A stretch of DNA of 17,215 nt, taken from contig JANXXG010000396.1 of the NCBI GenBank assembly GCA_025350745.1, forward strand, positions 1 through 17,215, given 5' to 3'. This stretch comes from Chloroflexota bacterium (GTDB lineage Bacteria; Chloroflexota; Limnocylindria; P2-11E). Positions 1 to 8,438 of the stretch are shown here, one piece after another. The notes beneath the pieces were generated by a model. That model was not told the DNA's origin. It did no database searches and worked only from the letters and a program-made list of their open reading frames with translations. Both the position numbers and the translations under genes were made by a program. Each line of letters starts with the position of its first letter. The first letter of the stretch is position 1.

Positions 1-371
1 AGCGACAGAACGATCGCGTCGCCCGGATCGGCGTCCGACCAGGTCGGCCGCACGAGGAACGCACCGACGCGGATCGGCTTGAAGGACGCCTTCCACGTCT
101 CGAGCCAGGCCTCCTCCTTGATCTCGCGCACCGACAGATCACCGATCGGGCCGAGACCAAATGCCTGGAGGTGCCCGAGCGCGTCGCGGACGCGGCGCAC
201 GCGAATGCGCGAGACGTGGTCGTGGACGAGATACGCCTTCACGACGTGGAGCGCGTCAGGCTCGAGCGGCTCCTCGACGGCCACGCCGTTGTATCCGACG
301 CGTCCGAGGATCTCGCTCACCGCTTCGACCGCTTCCGCGTGCGCCGGTACCGAGATCTCGAGCCACCGGAT
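1..371 (-). CDS. prmA: Ribosomal protein L11 methyltransferase, N-terminal part (cut by left edge)
   Basis: PrmA uses S-adenosylmethionine to methylate ribosomal protein L11. Only the N-terminal substrate-recognition part is inside the window; the methyltransferase core lies beyond base 1. The reading frame begins with WLEISVPAHAEAVEAV, continues with GYNGVAVEEP, and reaches the family signature KEEAWLETWKASFKPIRVG followed by a DAIVLSL strand. It follows dnaJ on the same strand, which is the usual dnaJ-prmA order. The start is a problem: from the in-frame TGA inside dnaJ down to WLEIS there is no ATG, GTG or TTG. I put the end at an ATC codon two codons before the Trp because family members normally start there. 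The first ordinary start is a GTG at 320, which would remove the first beta strand. A pair of 39-nt repeats fills the space between dnaJ and this gene and may have displaced the start. Family identity is confident; the start is not. Confidence 0.82.
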   Translation of the reverse strand, partial: MRWLEISVPAHAEAVEAVSEILGRVGYNGVAVEEPLEPDALHVVKAYLVHDHVSRIRVRRVRDALGHLQAFGLGPIGDLSVREIKEEAWLETWKASFKPIRVGAFLVRPTWSDADPGDAIVLS

Positions 372-393
372 CGGTTCGGACTCGGAAGCGGAA

Positions 394-471
394 GCGCCTG
401 CGGCGGACGCGACCCTCGGTCGCCGTGATGAAGCGCCCGCGGCGGACGCGACCGTAGGTCGCGGTGATGAC
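394..471 (+). repeat. Two tandem 39-nt hairpin repeats between prmA and dnaJ
   Basis: Unit 1 is 394-432 and unit 2 is 433-471. Each begins GCGCCYGCGGCGGACGCGACC, has a 3-nt loop (CTC or GTA), then GGTCGC and a GTGATGA end. The stem is CGCGACC/GGTCGCG in unit 2 (447-453 with 457-463, seven perfect pairs). It is six pairs in unit 1 (409-414 with 418-423). The same element occurs at 9306-9383 with a different but still paired stem. It lies directly after the dnaJ stop and about 22 nt before the presumed prmA start. Read on the plus strand, each unit is 13 in-frame codons (APAADATxGRxDx). Confidence 0.85.
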
Positions 472-1557
472 TTAGATGAAGGCGTCTTTGATCCGGTCGA
501 AGACGCCGCGGTCGTCCTCCGCCTGGTCGGGGATGCCAGAGGCCGCGTGCAGCTTTTGATAGATGATCTTCTGTTCCTTTGTGAGGGTCCGCGGGATCAC
601 GACGTCGAGGTAGACGAGCTGATCGCCACGGCCCTGCGCGCCGAGATGGGGCACGCCCTTGCCGCGCAGGCGCACCGCCTGGCCGTGCTGCGCGCCGGCG
701 GGGACCTTGATCTTCGCGTGGTCGCCTTCGATGGTCGGAACGTCGAGCTCGTCCCCGAGGGCCGCCTGCGCGGGTGATATGCGCAGGACGTGCACGAGGT
801 CGTCGCCCTCGCGTTTGAAGCGCGCGTGCTCGGTCAGGCGGATGAGGATGTACAGGTCGCCCGATGGGCCGCCGCGCATGCCCGCCTCACCTTCGCCTGC
901 GACGCGAAGCTGCTGGCCATCGTCGATGCCCGCGGGGATGGTCAGCGTGATGTCACGTTCCTTTCGCTCGCGGCCTTCGCCGCGGCAGCGCGTGCAGATC
1001 TTGTCCACGGTCTTCCCGGCGCCGCCGCAGCGGGGACAGGCCGAGACGTTGACGAATCGGCCGAACACCGACTGCTGCACCTGGCGGACCTCGCCCTTGC
1101 CGCTGCAGGTCGCGCACGTCGTGGCCGTCGAGCCTGGTTCGGCCCCGTCGCCGTCGCAGCGCTCGCAGGTCTCGAGCCGGGGCACCTTGATGACGCGCTC
1201 GCCGCCGCGGACCGAGTCGATGAGCTCGATCTCGATCTGCATCCGCAGGTCCGCGCCACGCATCGGCCCGCGTTCGCGGCGGCGCATCTCGCCGCCGAAG
1301 AACGTGTTGAACAGGTCGTCGATGCCGAAGCCGGCGGTCCCGTCGGTGCTCCCGAACATGTCATAGCGCTGGCGCCGCTGCGGATCGGAGAGGACCTCGT
1401 ATGCCTCGGTCACCTCCTTGAAGCGGACGGCCGCGTCCTCCGCCGTATTCACGTCGGGGTGGTACTGGCGCGCGAGCTTCCGGTACGCGCTCCGGACATC
1501 GTCTTCCGAGGCGTCGCGGGCCACCTGAAGGATCGAGTAGTAATCGGTGCGGGCCAT
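472..1557 (-). CDS. dnaJ: Chaperone protein DnaJ (Hsp40)
   Basis: Co-chaperone that delivers unfolded substrates to DnaK and stimulates its ATPase in the cytoplasm. The 361-aa product has an N-terminal J domain (about residues 4-68) with the HPD motif at 33-35. A short Gly/Phe stretch follows (about 70-90), then a zinc-binding domain (about 131-200) with four CxxCxGxG repeats: CERCDGDG, CATCSGKG, CPRCGGAG and CTRCRGEG. The C-terminal substrate-binding domains follow. Length and layout are those of a full type I DnaJ, although the G/F linker is short. It sits on the same strand as hrcA-grpE-dnaK but is separated from dnaK by two plus-strand genes, so co-transcription with dnaK is unlikely. No CIRCE is visible before it. 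A GATAAT box ends six bases upstream of the ATG, suggesting its own, possibly leaderless, promoter. Confidence 0.97.
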   Translation of the reverse strand: MARTDYYSILQVARDASEDDVRSAYRKLARQYHPDVNTAEDAAVRFKEVTEAYEVLSDPQRRQRYDMFGSTDGTAGFGIDDLFNTFFGGEMRRRERGPMRGADLRMQIEIELIDSVRGGERVIKVPRLETCERCDGDGAEPGSTATTCATCSGKGEVRQVQQSVFGRFVNVSACPRCGGAGKTVDKICTRCRGEGRERKERDITLTIPAGIDDGQQLRVAGEGEAGMRGGPSGDLYILIRLTEHARFKREGDDLVHVLRISPAQAALGDELDVPTIEGDHAKIKVPAGAQHGQAVRLRGKGVPHLGAQGRGDQLVYLDVVIPRTLTKEQKIIYQKLHAASGIPDQAEDDRGVFDRIKDAFI

Positions 1558-1563
1558 CCGTTG

Positions 1564-1569
1564 ATTATC
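1564..1569 (-). promoter_or_regulatory. Candidate -10 box of a leaderless dnaJ promoter
   Basis: The minus strand reads GATAAT (five of six matches to TATAAT) followed by six bases and the dnaJ ATG at 1557. A transcript from this box would start at or next to the ATG, and no Shine-Dalgarno sequence precedes the start. No convincing -35 hexamer is seen 16-18 bases upstream. The rest of the 97-base gap (1558-1654) holds the leader of the divergent gene and an imperfect GACCA/TGGTC inverted repeat near 1620. Confidence 0.45.
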
Positions 1570-1654
1570 GAGGGTCTGGGAACCGACCAGCCCGCTCCAA
1601 CGTCTACCTCCACATCACCGGACCAGGTGGTCTGGCCGGAGCGGGAGGCAGGTC

Positions 1655-2674
1655 ATGCGGCGACCCCTTATCTTCGCGCTCGGCGTCGTGCTCTCGATGA
1701 CCATCTTCGTGGCACCTGCATTCGCGTGCGGTGGGCTCATCGGGCCGAACGGCGCGGTGAATCTCCTGCGCACGACGACCTTCGTCGGCTATCACGACGG
1801 CGTGGAGCACTACGTCACCGCGTTCCAGTTCGCCGGCGGCGGCGGGAAGTTCGGTTCGCTCACCCCGCTGCCGGGCGTACCGACGAGCGTCGAGCGGGGC
1901 GGCTCGTGGACCCTTCAGCGGCTCGTCCGCGAGACCCAGCCGGTCACAAAGGGGATCGGGTTACCGCTCGCCGCGACACGCTCGGCGGACGGCGTGCAGA
2001 TCCTCCTGGAGACGAAGATCGACGCGCTCGACATCACGGTCCTCAAGGGCGGCGGTGCAGCGGTCGGTGAATGGGCCACCGCGCACGGCTTCCGCCTTCC
2101 GGCCGACGCGCCGGAGGTCCTGGACTTCTACGCGGACCGGAGCCCGATCTTCCTCGCCGCGGCCTTCGACGCCGACGCGGCCGCTGCTCGCGGTCAGCGG
2201 GTCGGCGATGGCACGCCGGTGCACATCACCATTCCGACGGCGAACCCGTGGGTCCCGCTGCGGATCCTCGCACTCGGCAAGCAGCCGAATGACCCGGTGC
2301 AGGCGGACGTCTACCTCCTCACCGATCAGAAGCCGGCGATGCTCCCCTACGCGCGTGGCACCAACGGACTCCAGCTCGCGTACGACCAGACCGCGTCGGC
2401 GGCGCTCCTCACCGACCTACGGACCGACGCCGGAATGGGCTGGGTGCCGACCACCGGCTGGCTGAGCCAGCTGCGCATCGACACGGTCGCCTCCACCATG
2501 ACCTACGACCTCGCGATCGACGCGGCCGGGCGCAGTCCATCGCGGGTCGCCGCCGGCCTCGAGACGCCGGGCGGATCGGACCAAACGCCATTCGTCCTCA
2601 CCATGCTCGCCGCGGCAATGGCCGCGCTCATCCTCGTCGTGATCCGCGAGCAACGGCGGACCGTCACAGCGTGA
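1655..2674 (+). CDS. DUF2330-family secreted, membrane-anchored protein
   Basis: A 339-aa protein of unknown function that I recognise as DUF2330-like from the mature N-terminus CGGLIGPNGAVNL, the RTTTFVGYHDGVEHYVT block and the GSLTPLPGVPT-ERGGSWTLQRLVRE block. A signal peptide covers residues 1-24 (Arg-Arg, a hydrophobic core, then AFA before Cys25). A hydrophobic helix near residues 311-331 is followed by REQRR, so the protein is probably exported and held by a C-terminal membrane anchor with a short cytoplasmic tail. The start ATG is preceded by GGGAGG at a good distance. Its stop overlaps the start of the next gene by four bases, so the two are an operon. They lie in the opposite direction to dnaK and dnaJ and interrupt that cluster. 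The biochemical role is unknown. Confidence 0.85.
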   Translation: MRRPLIFALGVVLSMTIFVAPAFACGGLIGPNGAVNLLRTTTFVGYHDGVEHYVTAFQFAGGGGKFGSLTPLPGVPTSVERGGSWTLQRLVRETQPVTKGIGLPLAATRSADGVQILLETKIDALDITVLKGGGAAVGEWATAHGFRLPADAPEVLDFYADRSPIFLAAAFDADAAAARGQRVGDGTPVHITIPTANPWVPLRILALGKQPNDPVQADVYLLTDQKPAMLPYARGTNGLQLAYDQTASAALLTDLRTDAGMGWVPTTGWLSQLRIDTVASTMTYDLAIDAAGRSPSRVAAGLETPGGSDQTPFVLTMLAAAMAALILVVIREQRRTVTA

Positions 2675-3066
2675 TCCGGTCAGCCTTCCTTCTTCTTCTG
2701 GTGCTCGCCGCCGGTGCCTGTGCGCCGGCGGCGCGGCGGCACGCCACGGTCGACATCGGGATCCACTACTCGCACTACTCGATCACGCGGATCGACGTAC
2801 CGGCCGGAGTGCCCGTCACCTTCACGATCCACAACGACGACCCGATCGATCACGAGTTGCTGCTCGGCGACCCGGCGATGCACGAGCGGCACCGCACCGG
2901 GGCAGAGCCCGTGCATGCCGCGCGGCCCGACGAGCTCACGATCCCCGCGATGAGCACGCGGACCACGACGCTGACATTTCCCGTTGCGATGACGCTCACG
3001 TACATGTGCCATCTGCCGGGGCACGAGGCCTACGGAATGACAGGAGTGCTCGTGGCCCGTTTCTAA
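2671..3066 (+). CDS. Cupredoxin-like (type-1 copper) probable lipoprotein
   Basis: A 131-aa exported protein with a plastocyanin-type fold signature. The N-terminus is a hydrophobic leader ending LAAGAC, with Cys17 as a plausible though imperfect lipobox cysteine. A complete type-1 copper site can be assigned: His61 in the NDDPIDHELL loop, then Cys113, His118 and Met123 in the CHLPGHEAYGM loop. The PAGVPVTFTIHNDD strand is typical of cupredoxin domains. The GTG start overlaps the stop of the DUF2330 gene as GTGA, indicating translational coupling. The likely role is extracytoplasmic copper binding or electron transfer, and the DUF2330 protein may be its partner, but the specific function is not shown. 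The gene ends just before a long hairpin and converges on dnaK. Confidence 0.85.
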   Translation: MIRSAFLLLLVLAAGACAPAARRHATVDIGIHYSHYSITRIDVPAGVPVTFTIHNDDPIDHELLLGDPAMHERHRTGAEPVHAARPDELTIPAMSTRTTTLTFPVAMTLTYMCHLPGHEAYGMTGVLVARF

Positions 3067-3071
3067 GGCGA

Positions 3072-3150
3072 AGCGGCGGGTCTCTGGCCGGCGCTGCGGG
3101 GGTTCCCTCCGCAGAGGGGCCCGCAGCGGGAAGGCCAGAGCCCCGCCGCT
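3072..3150. terminator. Very long three-part hairpin between convergent genes
   Basis: The outer stem pairs 3072-3089 with 3133-3150 (18 bp, one mismatch). The middle stem pairs CGCTGCGGG at 3092-3100 with its exact complement at 3120-3128. The inner stem pairs CCCTC at 3105-3109 with GAGGG at 3114-3118 around a CGCA loop. It lies between the cupredoxin stop (3066) and the dnaK stop (3179) and could end transcription from both sides. There is no T tract on either strand, so classic intrinsic termination is uncertain. It could also be a structured repeat. Confidence 0.6.
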
Positions 3151-3178
3151 CTCGCGTTGAGGACCACTACAGATCCGG

Positions 3179-5107
<1,929 letters not shown>

Positions 5108-5133
5108 TGCTTTACTCCTTGTTCGTGTGTTCT

Positions 5134-5631
5134 TTAGTTCGCGCGGGTCCGGGCTTTCGCCACGGACACGAGGGCCGGACGGATGACCTTCTCATTGAGC
5201 CGGTAGGCCTTCTGGTGTTCGGCGATGACCGTCCCCTCGGGACGGTCCGACTCCACATGGGCGATCGCCTCGTGCACGTATGGATCGAAGGGCGTTCCCA
5301 ACGAATCGATGGCTTCGAGGCCTTCGCCATCGAGGATCGAGCGGAGCTTCCGTTCGACGAGACCCAGTCCCTCGAGCCACGGCTGGCCCTTCAGGTCATC
5401 GGGCATGCTCGCCAGCGCCCGGTCGTACCCGTCGAGCACATCGAGCAGCTTCGTGATCACATCGGCCTTCGCGTACTTCGCGAACTCGAGGCGCTCGGCC
5501 TCATTCCGTTTCCGGTAGTTCGAGAAATCTGCGGCGAGCCGCTGGAGATCCGCCTTGTAGTCGGGTCCCGGTTCGTCGCCGTCGCGAGGCTCGACGAGCA
5601 CGTCGTCCTCGCGGCGCTCCGGATCGTTCAT
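5134..5631 (-). CDS. grpE: Nucleotide exchange factor GrpE
   Basis: GrpE releases ADP from DnaK. The 165-aa protein has a short acidic N-terminus, then a coiled-coil helix ([20 protein letters not shown], continuing to about residue 60). The [15 protein letters not shown] segment follows. The C-terminal beta domain carries the family signature [21 protein letters not shown] and ends with [16 protein letters not shown]. It is slightly shorter than the E. coli protein, mostly at the N-terminus. Its ATG directly abuts the hrcA TAG with no gap. A GGAGG inside the end of hrcA serves as ribosome-binding site, so it is likely translationally coupled to hrcA. dnaK follows. Confidence 0.97.
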   Translation of the reverse strand: MNDPERREDDVLVEPRDGDEPGPDYKADLQRLAADFSNYRKRNEAERLEFAKYAKADVITKLLDVLDGYDRALASMPDDLKGQPWLEGLGLVERKLRSILDGEGLEAIDSLGTPFDPYVHEAIAHVESDRPEGTVIAEHQKAYRLNEKVIRPALVSVAKARTRAN

Positions 5632-6711
5632 CTAATTTCCCTCCACGGCCCGCACGAGGTCGGTCATCAGGCGACCGATGAAGGTCACCGCGCCGATCGA
5701 GCGGGCGTAGTCCATGCGCCGTGGTCCGACGATCCCCACGTAGCCGACCACGCCGTGCGACCCGCCGTAGCGGCCGAAGACGAGGCTGCAATCGAGCAGC
5801 GGCTCGACGCGGTTCTCCGCGCCGATCGCGACGTGGACCTCACCATCGCCGATGCCCGGCGGGAGCAGCTCCGTGACGCGCGTCCGGTCTTCGAGGAGCG
5901 CGACCATCTCGCGAAGGCGGGCGGGATCGCCAAGACCGAACTCCGGCTGGGCGAGGATGTTCTGGATGCCGTCGTAGTAGACGTCGTGCGACCGCGCGCT
6001 TTCGGTCTCGGCGAGCATCCGTGCCAACGCCTGGAGGATCTGACGCGAAACGCCCCGCTCCGTCGGGACCACCTTCGCGATGCTCTCCGCGTCACCGCCG
6101 TGGTGCAGCTCGGTGAGCCGCTGGCCGGCCGCGCGCAGCTCGTCGGGCAACGCGTGGTGATCGAGATCGAGGAGCTGCTGGAGCACCGTGCCGCCGTCGA
6201 GAACGGCGACGATGAGCACGCGCCGCTCCTGGATCGGCACGACGTCGATGTGCTTGAGCACGCTCGTCGCCCCCGCGGGCGGCGTCACGATGGAGGCTTC
6301 CGCGCTCAGGCGCGCGAGCGTGGAGGCTGCGAGGCGGAGCCATTGCGCAGTGTCGCGCTGGGCCTGCTGGAACTGATGGCTCACGGTGAGCTGCTCTTCC
6401 GGTTGGAGCGACGGATCGGGCATCAGGCTCTCGATGAAGAAGCGGTAGCCGAGATCGGTCGGGACCCGCCCGGCGGAGGTGTGCGGATGGGTCAGCAGAC
6501 CAAGGTCCTCGAGCTCGGCGAGCTCGTTCCGCACGGTGGCCGAGGACAGCGGCAGGCCGTACCGGCGCACGAGCACGCCGGACGCGACCGGCTGCGCGGT
6601 CGTGATGAACTCGCGGATCACGGCGCGCAGGATCTCCCGCTGCCGGTCGGCCAGCTCAGGGAGGGCGGCGCGCTCCTGCTTATATGGCTCGTTGCGCTCG
6701 ATTTGGGTCAT
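5632..6711 (-). CDS. hrcA: Heat-inducible transcription repressor HrcA
   Basis: HrcA binds the CIRCE operator and represses heat-shock chaperone genes; in other bacteria its folding depends on GroEL. The 359-aa protein begins with a winged helix-turn-helix (about residues 15-90: REILRAVIREFITTAQPVAS, then LSSATVRNELAELEDLGLL and HTSAGRVPTDLGYRFF). A GAF-like dimerisation domain follows, ending with GVVGYVGIVGPRRMDYARSIGAVTFIGRL, the family's C-terminal signature. It is the first gene of its operon. A perfect CIRCE abuts its start codon, so it should repress itself together with grpE and dnaK. The likely ribosome-binding site GAGGGGAG lies in the CIRCE spacer, about ten bases before the ATG. 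Confidence 0.97.
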   Translation of the reverse strand: MTQIERNEPYKQERAALPELADRQREILRAVIREFITTAQPVASGVLVRRYGLPLSSATVRNELAELEDLGLLTHPHTSAGRVPTDLGYRFFIESLMPDPSLQPEEQLTVSHQFQQAQRDTAQWLRLAASTLARLSAEASIVTPPAGATSVLKHIDVVPIQERRVLIVAVLDGGTVLQQLLDLDHHALPDELRAAGQRLTELHHGGDAESIAKVVPTERGVSRQILQALARMLAETESARSHDVYYDGIQNILAQPEFGLGDPARLREMVALLEDRTRVTELLPPGIGDGEVHVAIGAENRVEPLLDCSLVFGRYGGSHGVVGYVGIVGPRRMDYARSIGAVTFIGRLMTDLVRAVEGN

Positions 6712-6738
6712 TTAGCACTCTCCCCTCGAGAGTGCTAA
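6712..6738. promoter_or_regulatory. CIRCE operator (HrcA binding site)
   Basis: A perfect inverted repeat TTAGCACTC-N9-GAGTGCTAA, matching the CIRCE consensus exactly. It begins one base upstream of the hrcA start codon on the minus strand and extends to just inside the predicted -10 box region. The nine-base spacer, read on the minus strand, contains GAGGGGA, so the operator, the predicted transcription start and the hrcA ribosome-binding site share the same 27 bases. Confidence 0.97.
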
Positions 6739-6739
6739 A

Positions 6740-6769
6740 AGGGTACCAGCCCTGCCCTCCCGGCGTCAA
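6740..6769 (-). promoter_or_regulatory. Predicted sigma-A promoter of hrcA-grpE-dnaK
   Basis: The minus strand reads TTGACG (6769-6764), an 18-base spacer and TACCCT (6745-6740). Transcription would start at about 6733, inside CIRCE, giving a leader of only about 20 bases. The -35 is good (five of six) and the -10 is weak (three of six, but with the conserved TA and final T). Confidence 0.65.
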
Positions 6770-6860
6770 CGGTCGCGGACGGGCGACCCGACGCGCTGAC
6801 CGAGCGGCCGGGCACGACGTGTGCGAGACGAGGTCCCAATCGCGTAGGAGGGTACTGCCG

Positions 6861-7280
6861 ATGTGGAGCGAGTTCCGCACGTTCCTGGTGAAGACCAACG
6901 TCCTGACGCTCGCGATCGCGTTCATCCTCGGCATTGCGTTCGCCGCTGTCGTCGGGTCGCTGGTGAAGGACGTGATCATGCCGCCGGTGGGGATGCTGCT
7001 CGGCAGGGTCGACTTCTCGAACCTGTACATCAATCTCTCGGGTGGGACCTACCAGTCGCTCGCAGAAGCTCAGAAGGCCGGCGCGGCCACCATCAACTAC
7101 GGCATCTTCATCAACACCGTGATCGCATTCATCATCGTCGCGTTCGTCGTGTTCCTCATCGCGAAGGCCCTGATCAAGCCGGCTCCGCCGGAACGGGAAT
7201 GCCCGTATTGCGCGATGACCATCCCGAAGGCCGCGACCCGCTGCCCGCAGTGCACCAGCCAGCTCGGCGTGACCGCCTAG
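6861..7280 (+). CDS. mscL: Large-conductance mechanosensitive channel with C-terminal zinc ribbon
   Basis: Homopentameric membrane channel that opens under osmotic downshock. The 139-aa protein has TM1 at about residues 14-45 (LTLAIAFILGIAFAAVVGSL, then VKDVIMPPVG). A periplasmic loop with NLSGGTYQSLAEA follows, and TM2 lies at about 79-104 (YGIFINTVIAFIIVAFVVFL). In place of the usual cytoplasmic helix it ends in a zinc-ribbon-like module with CPYC (114-117) and CPQC (128-131). To my knowledge this tail occurs in several actinobacterial and Chloroflexota MscLs. The ATG at 6861 is chosen because AGGAGGG lies eight bases before it and family members begin here; the frame is open further upstream. 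The stop overlaps the stop of the convergent response regulator in a shared CTAG. Confidence 0.95.
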   Translation: MWSEFRTFLVKTNVLTLAIAFILGIAFAAVVGSLVKDVIMPPVGMLLGRVDFSNLYINLSGGTYQSLAEAQKAGAATINYGIFINTVIAFIIVAFVVFLIAKALIKPAPPERECPYCAMTIPKAATRCPQCTSQLGVTA

Positions 7281-7702
7281 CGTGACTCCGTCGCGGCGGG
7301 CTCCTCGTGGCGCGACGCAAGCACGTTGCGGACGCGCTCGAGGAGCTCGTCGAGCTCGAACGGCTTCGTGACGTAGTCCGCCGCTCCGAGCTCGGTCGCA
7401 TAGAGCCGCTCGGACAGCCCGAAGATCGCGGTGACCACGATGACCGGAAGGTTCGCGATGCGGCCGTCCGCGCGCAGCTCGCGCAGCACGCTGAACCCGT
7501 CGCGGCGCGGCATCATGAGATCGAGGATCATCGCGGACGGCGAGAGCTGATCGACCATGCGCATCGCCTGGTCGCCGTCCCGGGCCAGCTTGGCCTCGAG
7601 CCCCTCCTCCTTCAGGAACGTCACGATCGTGTCGCCGAGGTCAGGGTCGTCCTCGACCACGAGCACCAGGTGTGCCGCCGGCCGCCGCGGACGGGTTCCC
7701 AC
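7277..7702 (-). CDS. Single-domain response regulator (receiver domain)
   Basis: A 141-aa CheY-like receiver with no output domain. Residues expected for phosphorylation are present: acidic pocket Asp18-Asp19, phosphoacceptor Asp61 in AMILDLMMPRRDG, Thr91 in VIVVTA, and Lys113 in YVTKPF. A charged N-terminal extension of about ten residues precedes the first strand. The GTG start shares one base with the TAG stop of the upstream crp-family gene (TAGTG), so the two are translationally coupled. No histidine kinase gene is nearby, so the phosphate donor and target are unknown. Confidence 0.9.
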   Translation of the reverse strand: MGTRPRRPAAHLVLVVEDDPDLGDTIVTFLKEEGLEAKLARDGDQAMRMVDQLSPSAMILDLMMPRRDGFSVLRELRADGRIANLPVIVVTAIFGLSERLYATELGAADYVTKPFELDELLERVRNVLASRHEEPAATESR

Positions 7703-8388
7703 TAGACGCGGATCTCCTTCGCGAGCCGCTCCGGATCCTTGATGGCGATCTTCCGGCGGCGGATGGTGATGAGCTCTCGGCGCTCGAGGTCGCCGAGCAC
7801 GCGGTTCACCGAGACGCGCGAAGCGCCCGTGAAAGCGGCGAGCTCGTCCTGCGTCAGGGTCAGCTCGAGCGAGCCGGCACCGTCGGTCCCATTCACCTGG
7901 GCCAGGTCCAGCAGGTATTTGGCCACGCGGCTCGGCACGTCCAGGAAGATGAGGTCCTCCACGCGGTCGGAGAGACGCCGGATGGTCTTTGCGAGGGCCT
8001 CGAACACCACTTTCGTGGCCGCTGGATGGGCCTCTACGAATGCGACGAAATCGTCACCGGCCAGCAGGGCGCACCGGGTGCCCTCGAGCGCCGTGGCCGT
8101 GGCCGAGCGGGGTCCATGGTCGAAGAGGGCCAGCTCTCCGAAGAACTCGCCGCCGCGGAGGAGGGCGACCAGGGCTTCCTGCCCGAACTCCCCAGGCAAC
8201 GCGATCTTCACGGCGCCCTCGAGCACGACGTAGAAGTGCTGACCCGGATCGTCCTTCCGGAAGATCGTGTCGCCCCGCTTGAATGCCTTCTGGCGGGTGC
8301 GCTCGGCGAGGCTCGTGAGCTCCGGATCGGAGAGCTTCGCGAAGAGCGGGACCCGCTTGAGGTACTGGATGAGCTGCAGATCCGGCAT
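7702..8388 (-). CDS. Crp/Fnr-family transcriptional regulator
   Basis: A 228-aa cytoplasmic regulator with an N-terminal cyclic-nucleotide-binding beta barrel (about residues 10-125) and a C-terminal winged helix-turn-helix (about 150-225). The phosphate-binding cassette GGEFFGELALFDHGPRSATA keeps the Gly-Glu and Pro-Arg-Ser-Ala pattern of cAMP-binding members, so cyclic-nucleotide sensing is plausible. There is no Fnr-type N-terminal cysteine cluster. The recognition region is LTQDELAAFTGASRVSVNRV. It forms a two-gene operon with the overlapping receiver protein and is divergent from the 8439 gene across 50 bases. A weak TACCGT box lies eight bases before the ATG. The regulon is unknown. Confidence 0.93.
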   Translation of the reverse strand: MPDLQLIQYLKRVPLFAKLSDPELTSLAERTRQKAFKRGDTIFRKDDPGQHFYVVLEGAVKIALPGEFGQEALVALLRGGEFFGELALFDHGPRSATATALEGTRCALLAGDDFVAFVEAHPAATKVVFEALAKTIRRLSDRVEDLIFLDVPSRVAKYLLDLAQVNGTDGAGSLELTLTQDELAAFTGASRVSVNRVLGDLERRELITIRRRKIAIKDPERLAKEIRV

Positions 8389-8438
8389 CGACGGGAACGG
8401 TACCGCACCTTGACGGGCGCCCCATCATTGGCGGTCCC

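Noticed and set aside
394..471. CRISPR-like array
   Set aside because: Units are directly tandem with no spacers, only two copies per locus, and no cas genes.
790..2070. 426-codon plus-strand ORF across dnaJ and the DUF2330 start
   Set aside because: Runs antisense to dnaJ and out of frame with the DUF2330 gene; no ribosome-binding site or domain.
6684..6860. N-terminal extension of mscL
   Set aside because: It would cross CIRCE and the hrcA start; the ATG at 6861 has a good ribosome-binding site and matches family starts.
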